Shown piece after piece: positions 1-7,371 of a DNA stretch of 64,000 nt. The DNA lies in contig NZ_JAHSTW010000013.1 in assembly GCF_019145195.1 (NCBI RefSeq), positions 62,001 to 126,000 of the forward strand, in the 5' to 3' direction. The position numbers and the translations under genes were made by a program. The notes below the pieces were generated by a model that was not told the DNA's origin, did no database searches, and worked only from the letters and a program-made list of their open reading frames with translations. Each line of letters begins with the position of its first letter. The first letter of the stretch is position 1. The DNA is from Pseudomonas siliginis. Its GTDB lineage: Bacteria > Pseudomonadota > Gammaproteobacteria > Pseudomonadales > Pseudomonadaceae.

Positions 1-738
1 GACACGCCTCGCCCGGTCGTGGCCATCGGTACCGATTATTCCCACGGCCACCTACTCCCGTTTCATACGCATCGACGTGGCCAATTGCTCTACGGCGCCA
101 CAGGCGTGATGCAAGTCAGCACTCGGAACGGTAATTGGGTGGTGCCGCCGCAGCGCGCGGTGTGGATTCCGCCGGGCGTGGCCCATGAGGTATTGATGCT
201 CGGGGTGAGCACGCGCAGCGTGTATATCGAGCCGGGAAACGTGGAATTGGGGCCGGACTGCCAAGTGCTCAACGTGTCGCCGCTGCTGCGGCATCTACTG
301 ATGGAAGCGGTGGACGTGCCACTGATGTACGACCAAGCCGGACGCGACGGCGTGCTGATCAACTTGCTGTTGCATGAACTGGCACGCAGCGCGCCCCTTG
401 CCCTACACATTCCCATGCCCGCCGAAGGAAAGCTCCTCAGTCTGTGTCAGACCTTTCTGAACCTGCCCAACACCCATCAATCCCCGCAGGATTGGGCCGC
501 TCAGTTACACATAAGCTTGCGCACCTTTAACAGATTGTTTCGGCAGCAGACCGGGCTCAGCTTTCGTCAGTGGCGCCAGCAGGCGTGCGTCGTGCAGGCG
601 TTGGCACGGTTGGCGGCGGGGGAAGCGGTGACGCGGATTGCTCTGGACTTCGGCTACGAGAGCCCGGCGGCGTTTTCGACGATGTTTCGGCGTGTGCTGG
701 GACAGGCACCGTCCGTCTGGTTGGAGCCGGCGAACTAG
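1..738 (+). CDS. AraC-family regulator with N-terminal cupin, 5' end cut by window
   Basis: This is a cytoplasmic DNA-binding regulator. The frame is open to base 1, and the first possible start inside the window (GTG at 19) falls in the middle of the conserved cupin beginning, so the true start probably lies upstream. About 245 residues are visible. Residues about 12-95 form an AraC-type sugar-binding/cupin domain (HTHRRGQLLYG, then VPPQRAVWIPPG). The last 100 residues carry the two AraC helix-turn-helix motifs, ending with DFGYESPAAFSTMFRR, the usual second-helix signature. The layout resembles the NimR/YeaM-like group of AraC proteins with a short cupin. The inducer and targets cannot be told, because the gene it would face is outside the window. 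Confidence 0.85.
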   Translation, partial: DTPRPVVAIGTDYSHGHLLPFHTHRRGQLLYGATGVMQVSTRNGNWVVPPQRAVWIPPGVAHEVLMLGVSTRSVYIEPGNVELGPDCQVLNVSPLLRHLLMEAVDVPLMYDQAGRDGVLINLLLHELARSAPLALHIPMPAEGKLLSLCQTFLNLPNTHQSPQDWAAQLHISLRTFNRLFRQQTGLSFRQWRQQACVVQALARLAAGEAVTRIALDFGYESPAAFSTMFRRVLGQAPSVWLEPAN

Positions 739-777
739 GCAAATTCGAAAAATGCGTTTGATCCCGGCCGAAAACAA

Positions 778-793
778 CTGTACAAAAACACAG
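778..793. promoter_or_regulatory. Probable LexA (SOS) box
   Basis: CTGTACAAAAACACAG fits the gammaproteobacterial LexA pattern CTG-N10-CAG, and the flanks extend the dyad (ACTGT / ACAGT). It lies 38 bp before the ATG of the small gene at 832 and 40 bp after the AraC stop codon, where an operator for the small gene would be expected. Confidence 0.65.
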
Positions 794-831
794 TACATTT
801 TCAATCAGCACTTTTGAGCCCGGAGCACACC

Positions 832-1149
832 ATGGCCTCTCTTGCGATGAACCACGTCCTCGAACGCATTGCCCTTTTCCAGTTCACCCCGACCCACTGC
901 GTCCAGGCCCGCGCCATGCTGGGCTGGAGCGTTGAACAACTGTCGCGCGAGGCCGAAGTGGCGGTGGCAGATATCCAGCGGTTCGAAGCGCAGCAGGACG
1001 TAGCGGACGCCGCGAGACTGGCACTGGCTTATCGGTTCGAAGCGCAGGGGTTAGTGTTCTTCCCGGGGTTTGCACCGGGGCGCAGTGTCAGGGCGCAGGC
1101 TATGGCGGGGGAATCGGTGGGGCGTGGGGATTTTGCGATGGCTGACTAA
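832..1149 (+). CDS. Small HTH-like protein of unknown function, probably SOS-regulated
   Basis: The product has 105 residues. I chose the ATG at 832, which has GGAG 6 bp upstream, over the in-frame TTG at 814. Residues about 20-65 (QARAMLGWSVEQLSREAEVAVADIQRF) look like a Cro/XRE-type helix-turn-helix: an initial helix, a WSVEQLSREA first helix and a VAVADIQRFE recognition helix. This is followed by a hydrophobic LVFFPGF segment and a polar tail. There is no signal peptide or membrane segment. The LexA-type box just upstream suggests induction by DNA damage. It is transcribed alone, convergent with the metallo-hydrolase gene. I cannot name a function; it could be a small regulator or a diverged HTH fold with another role. 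Confidence 0.7.
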   Translation: MASLAMNHVLERIALFQFTPTHCVQARAMLGWSVEQLSREAEVAVADIQRFEAQQDVADAARLALAYRFEAQGLVFFPGFAPGRSVRAQAMAGESVGRGDFAMAD

Positions 1150-1186
1150 GCTGGCGAGGGGGACGCCCCTCACCAACTGAACGGAT

Positions 1187-2242
1187 TCATGCGTTCTGTA
1201 CCACCGCCTCCCCCTCCTCTTCAACCGCCATCCACCACGCACTCCCCCGTTGTGGATGCGCAATGTTGAACGCCTCCCCCATTCGCGGTGTGGTAATCGC
1301 AATACTGCGTTCCCATGCAAGCGCAAGGATGCGGTCAAAAGGTTCGTGCCAGGCGTGCATGGCCAGGTCGAAGGTGCCGTTGTGGATCGGGAAGAGCCAG
1401 CGGCCCTTGAGGTCGATGTGGGCTTGCAGGGTTTCTTCCGGTTGCATGTGCACGTGGGGCCATTCGACGTTGTAGGCGCCGGTTTCCATCAGGGTCAGGT
1501 CGAACGGGCCGTATTGTTCGCCGATGCGTTTGAAGCCGTCGAAGTAACCGCTGTCGCCGCTGAAAAAGATTCGTGTGTCGGCGTCGATCATCACCCAGGA
1601 CGCCCACAGCGTGCTGTTGCCGTCGAACAGGCCACGGCCGGAGAAGTGCTGCGATGGGGTGGCGATGAAGCGGATACCGGCGATTTCGGTGCCCTGCCAC
1701 CAGTCGTACTGCCGCACCTTGCTGGCGTCGATGCCCCATTTGATCAGGGTGTCGCCCACGCCCAGCGGAGTCAGGAAGTAAGTGGTTTTGGCGGCGAGTT
1801 TGAGTACCGCTTCGTAGTCGAGATGGTCGTAATGGTTGTGCGAGAGGATCACCGCTTCGATCGGTGGCAGTTCGTCGATGCTGATCGGTGGCTGATGAAA
1901 ACGTTTCGGACCCGCCCATTGCACCGGCGAGGCGCGCTCGGCGAAGACGGGGTCCGTGATCCAGAATTTGTCGCGCATCTTCAGCAACAGCGTCGAGTGC
2001 CCCAAGCGGTAAACGCTGTGATTGGGCGCTGCGAGCAGATCTTCACGGGTCAACGGTTGCACAGGGATGGCGGCGGTCGGACGGGTGTTGCGCGGTTTGT
2101 GGAAAATCATGTTCCACATGATCCGCAGCATTTTGCGTACCCCTTCGCGCTGCACCGGCGCATGATTGCGAAACAGCCCTTGATCCTGGCGCGAGGCTTC
2201 AGGCGTGGGAGTGTTATCCGGGAGAGAGACTGGATTGGCCAT
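1187..2242 (-). CDS. MBL-fold metallo-hydrolase (UlaG / NAPE-PLD-like)
   Basis: The protein has 351 residues from the ATG at 2242 (MANPVSLPD); a longer frame begins at 2311 but has no support. The metallo-beta-lactamase motif HxHxDH is present as LSHNHYDHLD, with the later metal ligands in FSGDSGYFDGF and FPIHNGTFDLAMHAW. The order and spacing fit COG2220 hydrolases related to N-acyl-phosphatidylethanolamine phospholipase D, which bind two metal ions. There is no signal peptide, although KMLRIMWNMIF near residue 37 could touch the membrane. It is divergent from a TetR gene, and two copies of one dyad lie in the shared promoter region, so the hydrolase is probably the TetR target. The substrate is unknown. 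Confidence 0.85.
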   Translation of the reverse strand: MANPVSLPDNTPTPEASRQDQGLFRNHAPVQREGVRKMLRIMWNMIFHKPRNTRPTAAIPVQPLTREDLLAAPNHSVYRLGHSTLLLKMRDKFWITDPVFAERASPVQWAGPKRFHQPPISIDELPPIEAVILSHNHYDHLDYEAVLKLAAKTTYFLTPLGVGDTLIKWGIDASKVRQYDWWQGTEIAGIRFIATPSQHFSGRGLFDGNSTLWASWVMIDADTRIFFSGDSGYFDGFKRIGEQYGPFDLTLMETGAYNVEWPHVHMQPEETLQAHIDLKGRWLFPIHNGTFDLAMHAWHEPFDRILALAWERSIAITTPRMGEAFNIAHPQRGSAWWMAVEEEGEAVVQNA

Positions 2243-2360
2243 GAATGAACGACTCCGAAAAACCGTGTGCTGCACGGTATTCCACGGGAAATGAAAATGG
2301 CCAAGCTGCACGCAAAGGCCAAACGCTCTGGTTTGTAAGGTGCGAGGATTAACGCAACAT

Positions 2361-2376
2361 TACACTGAGCGGTGTA
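2361..2376. promoter_or_regulatory. TetR-type operator, copy 1
   Basis: TACACTGAGCGGTGTA is a near-perfect dyad of the form TACACT-N4-AGTGTA with one mismatch. It lies between the divergent hydrolase and TetR genes. A second copy with one different mismatch follows 47 bp downstream. Confidence 0.6.
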
Positions 2377-2407
2377 GTTTCTAGGTTGCATCAAAGCCGG
2401 CGCCAAG

Positions 2408-2423
2408 TAAACTGCCGAGTGTA
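2408..2423. promoter_or_regulatory. TetR-type operator, copy 2
   Basis: TAAACTGCCGAGTGTA has the same 16-bp pattern TACACT-N4-AGTGTA with one mismatch in the left arm. It ends 30 bp before the TetR start codon, a position suited to autorepression. Confidence 0.6.
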
Positions 2424-2453
2424 ATTTCCTCCCTTCTCTGCTGAAGCCCGCTC

Positions 2454-3062
2454 ATGACCGCTCCACAACGCCTCACTGACCGCAAACGCGAAGCCATCAT
2501 CCAGGCGGCGATCGCCGAATTCCGTGCCCACGGTTTCGAAATCACCAGCATGGACAAGATCGCCGCTACGGCCGGCGTGTCGAAGCGGACGGTGTACAAC
2601 CACTTCCCGAGCAAGGAAGAGCTGTTCGCCGAGATCCTGAATCAGTTGTGGGCGCGGATCATTGCCGAGCCGTCGGTGAGCTACAACCGCGAGCAACCAC
2701 TGCACGAACAACTGCGCCAGATGCTGCGAGAAAAAGTGCAGATGATGGCCGACGAGAATTTTCTCACCCTCGCCCGGGTGGCGATTGCCGCAACCATTCA
2801 TTCCCCTGAACGTGCGCAGAACATGATCGAGCGCATGGGCGAGCGCGAGGAAGGACTGACTGTCTGGATACGCGCGGCGCAAGCCGACGGACGGCTCAAA
2901 CCGGTGGATCCAGAGTTTGCCGCGCATCAAGTACAAGGTTTGCTCAAGGCATTCGCGTTCTGGCCGCAGATCTCGCTGGGTCGCGCGGCCCTTGATCCAG
3001 ACGCGCAGAATGCAGTTGCCGAGTCGGCGCTGGAGATGTTCCTGGCACTGTATCAGCGGTGA
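2454..3062 (+). CDS. TetR/AcrR-family transcriptional repressor
   Basis: The protein has 202 residues, typical for the family. The N-terminal TetR helix-turn-helix is clear: ITSMDKIAATAGVSKRTVYNHFPSKEEL at about residues 29-56. The C-terminal ligand and dimer domain (HSPERAQNMIERMGEREEGL and on) resembles the TetR_C domain of AefR-like proteins. It is divergent from the MBL hydrolase at 1187-2242, and two matching dyads separate them, so it most likely represses both genes until an unknown small molecule, perhaps a lipid or a substrate of the hydrolase, binds. Confidence 0.88.
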   Translation: MTAPQRLTDRKREAIIQAAIAEFRAHGFEITSMDKIAATAGVSKRTVYNHFPSKEELFAEILNQLWARIIAEPSVSYNREQPLHEQLRQMLREKVQMMADENFLTLARVAIAATIHSPERAQNMIERMGEREEGLTVWIRAAQADGRLKPVDPEFAAHQVQGLLKAFAFWPQISLGRAALDPDAQNAVAESALEMFLALYQR

Positions 3063-3081
3063 ATCACCGGCTCGTCGAGCC

Positions 3082-3161
3082 GTGTACAACTAATATCGTA
3101 AAAAGTTATACAAACTTGTGAAAAATTCCTTTCTTGTACAACTTTATTAAGTTTTGTATAA
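3082..3161. promoter_or_regulatory. AT-rich cluster of four TTGTACAA-like motifs
   Basis: Four related 8-mers occur in 80 bp: GTGTACAA (3082), TTATACAA (3106), TTGTACAA (3134, a perfect palindrome) and TTGTATAA (3154). The outer pair also forms an inverted repeat (TTATACAAACTT against AAGTTTTGTATAA). They lie between the TetR stop and the chemoreceptor start at 3295 and look like repeated sites for one regulator. The protein is not known. Confidence 0.4.
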
Positions 3162-3294
3162 GTAGCCATCTGCCAGTAACGGAACGCTGGCATTGAGCAG
3201 TCACCACCGAATGCCGTCTGTGCATTTCGGTCTGCCGGCGCAGGAATAGGGACTGAATCCTTTTGATTTTCCCCACTTCCCGAGTATCGCAAGC

Positions 3295-4614
3295 ATGTTT
3301 TTCAATCGCCAGAAAGCCGCCTTCGCTGAACTGCAACACACCGTTTTTGACCAGGCCGCGATGCTCGAAGCGATCAACCGTTCGATGGCGGTGATCGAGT
3401 TCGATCTTGATGGCGTGGTGTTGCGTGCCAATGACAACTTCCTCAAGACCATGGGTTACACGGCTGCCCAGGCGATCGGCCAGCCGCATCGGCATTTCTG
3501 CACACCGGAGTTCGGTCGCAGTGCCCAATACACTGAGCTGTGGTCGCGCCTGAAAAACGGTCAGTTCCAGTCCGGCACTTTTGAACGGGTCGACAGCAAA
3601 GGCCAGCCGATCTGGCTGGAGGCCAGTTACAACCCGATCAAGGATGCGTCGGGACGGGTGATCAAAGTGGTCAAGTACGCGATGGATGTCACCGCCAAGG
3701 TGCAGCAGGAGAACGAGGCCAACGCCAAGCTGCAGGCGATCGATCGCGCGATGGCGGTGATCGAGTTCGATCTCGACGGCAACATTCTTACCGCCAACCA
3801 GAATTTTCTCACGCGCATGGGTTACAGCCTCGCAGAGCTCAAGGGCCAGCATCACCGCTTGTTCTGCACCCCGGCGCTGGTCAACAGCAGCGCCTATCAG
3901 GATTTCTGGCGGCGCCTGAATCAGGGCGAGTTCTTCCACGGGCAGTTCGAGCGCGTGGATAAACGCGGTCAGATCGTCTGGCTGGAGGCCAACTACAACC
4001 CGGTCTATGACGCTTCGGGGCGCTTGTACAAAGTCGTGAAATTCGCGTCTGACGTTACCGCTCGTGTCGAGCAACACGAACAGGACGCGCGCAGTGCCAG
4101 CACCGCTTACCACATCTCAGTAGCGACACGAAAAGTCGCCGAGCAAGGTACGCAAGTGATTCAACAGGCTGCCAGCGAAATGCGCGAAATCGCCGAGGAC
4201 ATCAGCCAATCTTCGACGTTGATTGCGCAACTGGGCGACCGCTCCGAGCAAATCACCGCCATCGTCAACACCATCCGCGCGATCGCCGATCAGACCAATC
4301 TGCTCGCCCTCAACGCGGCCATCGAGGCGGCACGCGCCGGTGAACAGGGTCGCGGGTTTGCCGTGGTCGCCGATGAAGTGCGGCAACTGGCGGCGCGCAC
4401 CAGCGGTTCCACCGCAGAGATCTCCACCATGATCAGTCTGATCCAGAGCGAAACACGGCAGGCGATCAAAAGCATGCAAGGCACCCGCGACCGCGCCGCA
4501 GAAGGCGTGGAACTGGCCAATCAGGCCGGCACGGTGATTCTGCAGATTCGCGATGGCGCCAGTGAGGCGGTGGATGCGGTGAGCATGTTTGCCAATGAGC
4601 GGGTGTCGGGGTGA
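3295..4614 (+). CDS. Soluble double-PAS methyl-accepting chemotaxis transducer (BdlA-like)
   Basis: The protein has 439 residues and no membrane segment. Two PAS domains lie in tandem (about residues 22-134 and 146-255), each with the repeated core AVIEFDLDG, ANxNFL and WLEAxYNP. From about residue 265 comes an MCP signalling domain, with the conserved tip QTNLLALNAAIEAARAG near residue 331. It lacks a HAMP domain and a C-terminal CheR-docking pentapeptide. The length and architecture match BdlA of P. aeruginosa, a biofilm-dispersion transducer, and other Aer-like soluble receptors that sense redox or flavin/heme state. A same-length paralogue lies at 28746-30065. The cofactor cannot be told from the sequence. 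Confidence 0.88.
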   Translation: MFFNRQKAAFAELQHTVFDQAAMLEAINRSMAVIEFDLDGVVLRANDNFLKTMGYTAAQAIGQPHRHFCTPEFGRSAQYTELWSRLKNGQFQSGTFERVDSKGQPIWLEASYNPIKDASGRVIKVVKYAMDVTAKVQQENEANAKLQAIDRAMAVIEFDLDGNILTANQNFLTRMGYSLAELKGQHHRLFCTPALVNSSAYQDFWRRLNQGEFFHGQFERVDKRGQIVWLEANYNPVYDASGRLYKVVKFASDVTARVEQHEQDARSASTAYHISVATRKVAEQGTQVIQQAASEMREIAEDISQSSTLIAQLGDRSEQITAIVNTIRAIADQTNLLALNAAIEAARAGEQGRGFAVVADEVRQLAARTSGSTAEISTMISLIQSETRQAIKSMQGTRDRAAEGVELANQAGTVILQIRDGASEAVDAVSMFANERVSG

Positions 4615-4678
4615 TGGGGTTGGTTTGAATGAGTCGGCGGGCTTAACACTTACTCTGGCGGTGTACCGAGGTGCGGCC

Positions 4679-4701
4679 TTCGCGAGCAGGCTCGCTCCCA
4701 C
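4679..4701. repeat. Single REP sequence
   Basis: One copy of the 23-bp REP of P. fluorescens type (TTCGCGAGCAGGCTCG core), between convergent genes. No partner copy lies nearby. Confidence 0.9.
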
Positions 4702-4725
4702 GAGGAGTTTGTGAACGGCGCAGAT

Positions 4726-5667
4726 TCAAGGTGTGGGGAGGCGCAACGCTCGCCCGAGCTCATCGAACAACGTCACCACCGAGCGCAAGGCCCGGCAATC
4801 GGGCCGGGTCAGCAGCCACAGCGCCGTGTCGTAGCCCGGCAACGCATCGCTCAACATCTGCAAACCATCGCTGATCAGAAAGTCGGGTAAAGCCGCCACG
4901 CCGAGGCCGGCACGCACCAGTTCCGTGACTGAAAGCATGCTGTTGCAACGATAAGCAGGGATTACACCGGGTAACTGTTGGCGGCGCCAGGCCACGGTAG
5001 GGTGATCCGGGAGGAATTCGTCCGGGGCAATCCAGGTCAGCGCAGCCAGATTCGACGCATTCCTATTTTCTAGATATCGCTCACTGGCGCAAACGCGATA
5101 GGAAACCTTCGCCAGTCGCCGTCCCACCAAGTGCTCCGGTGGTGTAAGTGTCATGCGCAAGGCAATGTCAGCATCGCGGCGGCTGAGGTTGGCGAAATCG
5201 TTGGAGGTGCTCAGTTCGATCGTCAATGCCGGATAGTTGGGCATGAACTGCGCCAGCGCCGGCAACAACAAGCCTTGCAGAACAGAGTCGGTACAGGTCA
5301 GCCGCACCGTGCCGCTGATCACTTCCCTACCCTGCTCCACACCGATCCGGGCGGCTTCCAGCGCCTGTTCGGCGCGTTCGGCTTGCTCAGCCAGGGTCTG
5401 CGCTAACGAGGTTGGCAGGTAACCGGCGCGGCTTTTTTCAAACAACTGCTGACCGAGCGCTGACTCCAGTCGGCGAACAGCGCGAAACACCGTCGAAACG
5501 TCGACCTGAAGCAACTGCGCCGCCCGTGCCAGCGAGCCGCTGCGCACCAAGGCCAGGATCAGCGTCAGATCGGGATAGTCGAGTCGATAGTGCGCCGCTG
5601 CATTGATCACTTGGGGAAACGCCAATATTGAATGCGTGAGCGCCAATCTATAGTGGCTGCCATCCAT
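4726..5667 (-). CDS. LysR-family transcriptional regulator
   Basis: A winged-helix domain is followed by a LysR substrate-binding domain. The HTH reads LDYPDLTLILALVRSGSLARAAQLLQVDVSTVFRAVRRLE, and the effector domain begins near GTVRLTCTDSVLQGLLLPAL. I give the ATG at 5667 (313 residues). A GTG at 5610 (296 residues) is an equally good start, and it would leave the shared promoter free; the frame runs open further upstream but crosses into the neighbouring gene. It is divergent from the GATase-like gene at 5689 and probably controls that gene and its overlapping ABM-family partner. Confidence 0.85.
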   Translation of the reverse strand: MDGSHYRLALTHSILAFPQVINAAAHYRLDYPDLTLILALVRSGSLARAAQLLQVDVSTVFRAVRRLESALGQQLFEKSRAGYLPTSLAQTLAEQAERAEQALEAARIGVEQGREVISGTVRLTCTDSVLQGLLLPALAQFMPNYPALTIELSTSNDFANLSRRDADIALRMTLTPPEHLVGRRLAKVSYRVCASERYLENRNASNLAALTWIAPDEFLPDHPTVAWRRQQLPGVIPAYRCNSMLSVTELVRAGLGVAALPDFLISDGLQMLSDALPGYDTALWLLTRPDCRALRSVVTLFDELGRALRLPTP

Positions 5668-5688
5668 CAGCAAGCGTAGGGAAATCCC

Positions 5689-6393
5689 ATGGAAAATCGC
5701 GCCATTCGCATCGCCCTGATTGGCGACTACGACCCTCAAGTCACCGCCCACCAAGCAATCCCGGTTGCACTCGGCCTGGTCGCCGAACACCTGCAACGCA
5801 CCGTGCAGTTCGAGTGGTTGGCCACTGAAGAGATCGGCACCGACACTGCGCTGACTCAATTCGATGGATTCTGGTGTGTACCCGCCAGCCCTTATAAAAG
5901 TGAAGACGGTGCGCTACGCGCCATCCGCTTTGCCCGCGAGCAAGGGCGACCTTTCCTCGGCACCTGTGGCGGTTTTCAGCACGCGGTTCTGGAATATTCG
6001 CGCAATGTGCTGGGCTGGGCCGACGCCGAGCATGGGGAAACCTCGCCAGAATCCGAACGCGCTGTGCTCACGCCGCTGAGCTGCTCGCTGGTTGAAGCCA
6101 TCGACGTCATTCACCTCCAGCCCGGCTCGTTGATCGCCAAGGCGTACGAAAAGTTTGAAATTGAAGAAGGCTATCGCTGCCGCTACGGCGTGAATCCGCA
6201 GTTCGAACAGCATTTGATGAGCGATCAGCTACAAGCGGTAGGCCGTGGTTCAGCGGGGGATCTGCGCGCTATCGAACTGAAAAAACATCCGTTTTTCGTC
6301 GCCACGCTGTTCCAGCCGGAACGCGCCGCACTAAAAGGAAAAATGCCACCGCTGGTTCACGCGTTTATCGAAGCCTGCATGGAGCCAAGCTGA
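5689..6393 (+). CDS. Stand-alone class I glutamine-amidotransferase-like protein (CTP-synthase type), catalytic His replaced
   Basis: The protein has 234 residues, related to the C-terminal GATase domain of CTP synthase (start RIALIGDYDPQVTAHQAIP) but without the synthase half. The nucleophile loop LGTCGGFQ is present with Cys93. In the second motif the usual FHPE reads FQPE: residue 209 is Gln (codon CAG) where the catalytic His should be, while Glu211 stays. Ordinary glutaminase activity is therefore doubtful, and the cysteine may serve another reaction or the protein may bind a ligand. The stop codon overlaps the ATG of the ABM gene (TGATG), so the two are translated together. A LysR gene lies divergent. 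Confidence 0.8.
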   Translation: MENRAIRIALIGDYDPQVTAHQAIPVALGLVAEHLQRTVQFEWLATEEIGTDTALTQFDGFWCVPASPYKSEDGALRAIRFAREQGRPFLGTCGGFQHAVLEYSRNVLGWADAEHGETSPESERAVLTPLSCSLVEAIDVIHLQPGSLIAKAYEKFEIEEGYRCRYGVNPQFEQHLMSDQLQAVGRGSAGDLRAIELKKHPFFVATLFQPERAALKGKMPPLVHAFIEACMEPS

Positions 6394-6698
6394 TGACAAC
6401 TTGCTACGCAGTGATTTTCACATCGACCCGCACCGAGGGTGACAACGGTTACGCCGCCGCGGCGCAGCGCATGGCCGAGCTGGCAAGTCAGCAGCCTGGC
6501 TTTCTTGACGTGGAATCAGTTCGGGGCGCGGACGGTGTCGGGATTACCGTGTCGTATTGGCAGAGCGAGGCCGCGATTCTCGCATGGAGAGATAATCCCG
6601 AGCACCGGTTGATTCAGGCACGCGGGCGCTCTGAATGGTATTCGGCGTTTCACACCCGAGTATGCCGTGTTGAGCGCGAGTATGTATCCGGCCATTGA
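6393..6698 (+). CDS. Antibiotic-biosynthesis-monooxygenase (ABM) domain protein
   Basis: A 101-residue protein of the dimeric alpha/beta-barrel (ABM) fold: YAVIFTSTR at the start, FLDVESVRGADGVGITVSYWQSEAAILAWRDNPEH in the middle, and a C-terminal strand VCRVEREY. The sequence ITVSYWxSxxxxxxW is typical of the family. Such proteins act as small monooxygenases, isomerases or binding proteins for reactive small molecules. It starts within the stop codon of the GATase-like gene, so they form a two-gene unit under the divergent LysR. The substrate is unknown. Confidence 0.85.
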   Translation: MTTCYAVIFTSTRTEGDNGYAAAAQRMAELASQQPGFLDVESVRGADGVGITVSYWQSEAAILAWRDNPEHRLIQARGRSEWYSAFHTRVCRVEREYVSGH

Positions 6699-6723
6699 GG
6701 TTGGCGGCGCCCCCAACGCCGCC

Positions 6724-6798
6724 TTCGCGAGCAGGCTCGCTCCCACATTGGATCTGTGGCGTTCACAAAATCCCTGTGGGAGCGAGCCTGCTCGCGAA
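6724..6798. repeat. REP doublet, tail-to-tail
   Basis: Two 23-bp REP copies in opposite orientation (6724-6746 and 6776-6798) are separated by 29 bp. They sit between the convergent ABM and DUF2025 genes and may act as a bidirectional transcript end. Confidence 0.9.
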
Positions 6799-6824
6799 GA
6801 GGCCCGCAACCACACTGCAATACC

Positions 6825-7151
6825 TCAACCGCGCACCAGACTCCGCACCGCAACAATCTCCGGCACTTCAACTTTGCTCATGTAAACCCGCAACGGCTCG
6901 GTGATGTTAATCCGGTCGTCGATGTGTTGATCGAGCAGCAACTGAATCAACTCGCGCTTGAGCGTCATGGTGGTTTCCGACGCCGTCGCCCAGACGAATT
7001 CGCTGGCCGGGATGATGCCGTCGTCGGCGACGTCCATGCCGAAGGAGTCTTCGCTGAAGCGCACGATGTATTGGCCGGTCTTGCGGTTGAGGCCAACGAA
7101 GCCTTTGAGGTCGTCGGCGGCCTGGCAGATGAGTTGGGAGGTGATGCGCAT
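6825..7151 (-). CDS. DUF2025-family protein
   Basis: A protein of 108 residues from the ATG at 7151 (MRITSQLICQAADDLKGFVG), which matches the usual start and length of this Pseudomonas family. The frame extends upstream to 7382 but overlaps the glpQ leader and is not supported. Conserved features are NRKTGQYIVRFSEDSFGMDV and TASETTMTLKRELIQLLL. No signal peptide or membrane helix is present. The function of the family is unknown. The 220 bp between this start and glpQ hold both promoters; no other gene was seen there. Confidence 0.85.
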   Translation of the reverse strand: MRITSQLICQAADDLKGFVGLNRKTGQYIVRFSEDSFGMDVADDGIIPASEFVWATASETTMTLKRELIQLLLDQHIDDRINITEPLRVYMSKVEVPEIVAVRSLVRG

Positions 7152-7371
7152 GATAAACCTCACGAAAGATGATCGATGGTTTACACGCAGGGCAATGTAG
7201 CGGCGCGCCCTCTGCCGGGGCATATGCCGTGGGCAAGCGTACTGCAAACAGCGCCACAAAAGTGCAGGAAACTTCCGTTTTGCTCGCTTTATGTCGGTCT
7301 GGCGATAGCCCTGCGGCGCTTCAATTGTTAAAAGGTACGTCTCGAAAAAAACCTGCGAAAGGAACTCGACC

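Noticed and set aside
6724..6798. REP doublets resembling a CRISPR array
   Set aside because: Copies are dispersed, inverted, and not regularly spaced; no cas genes are present.
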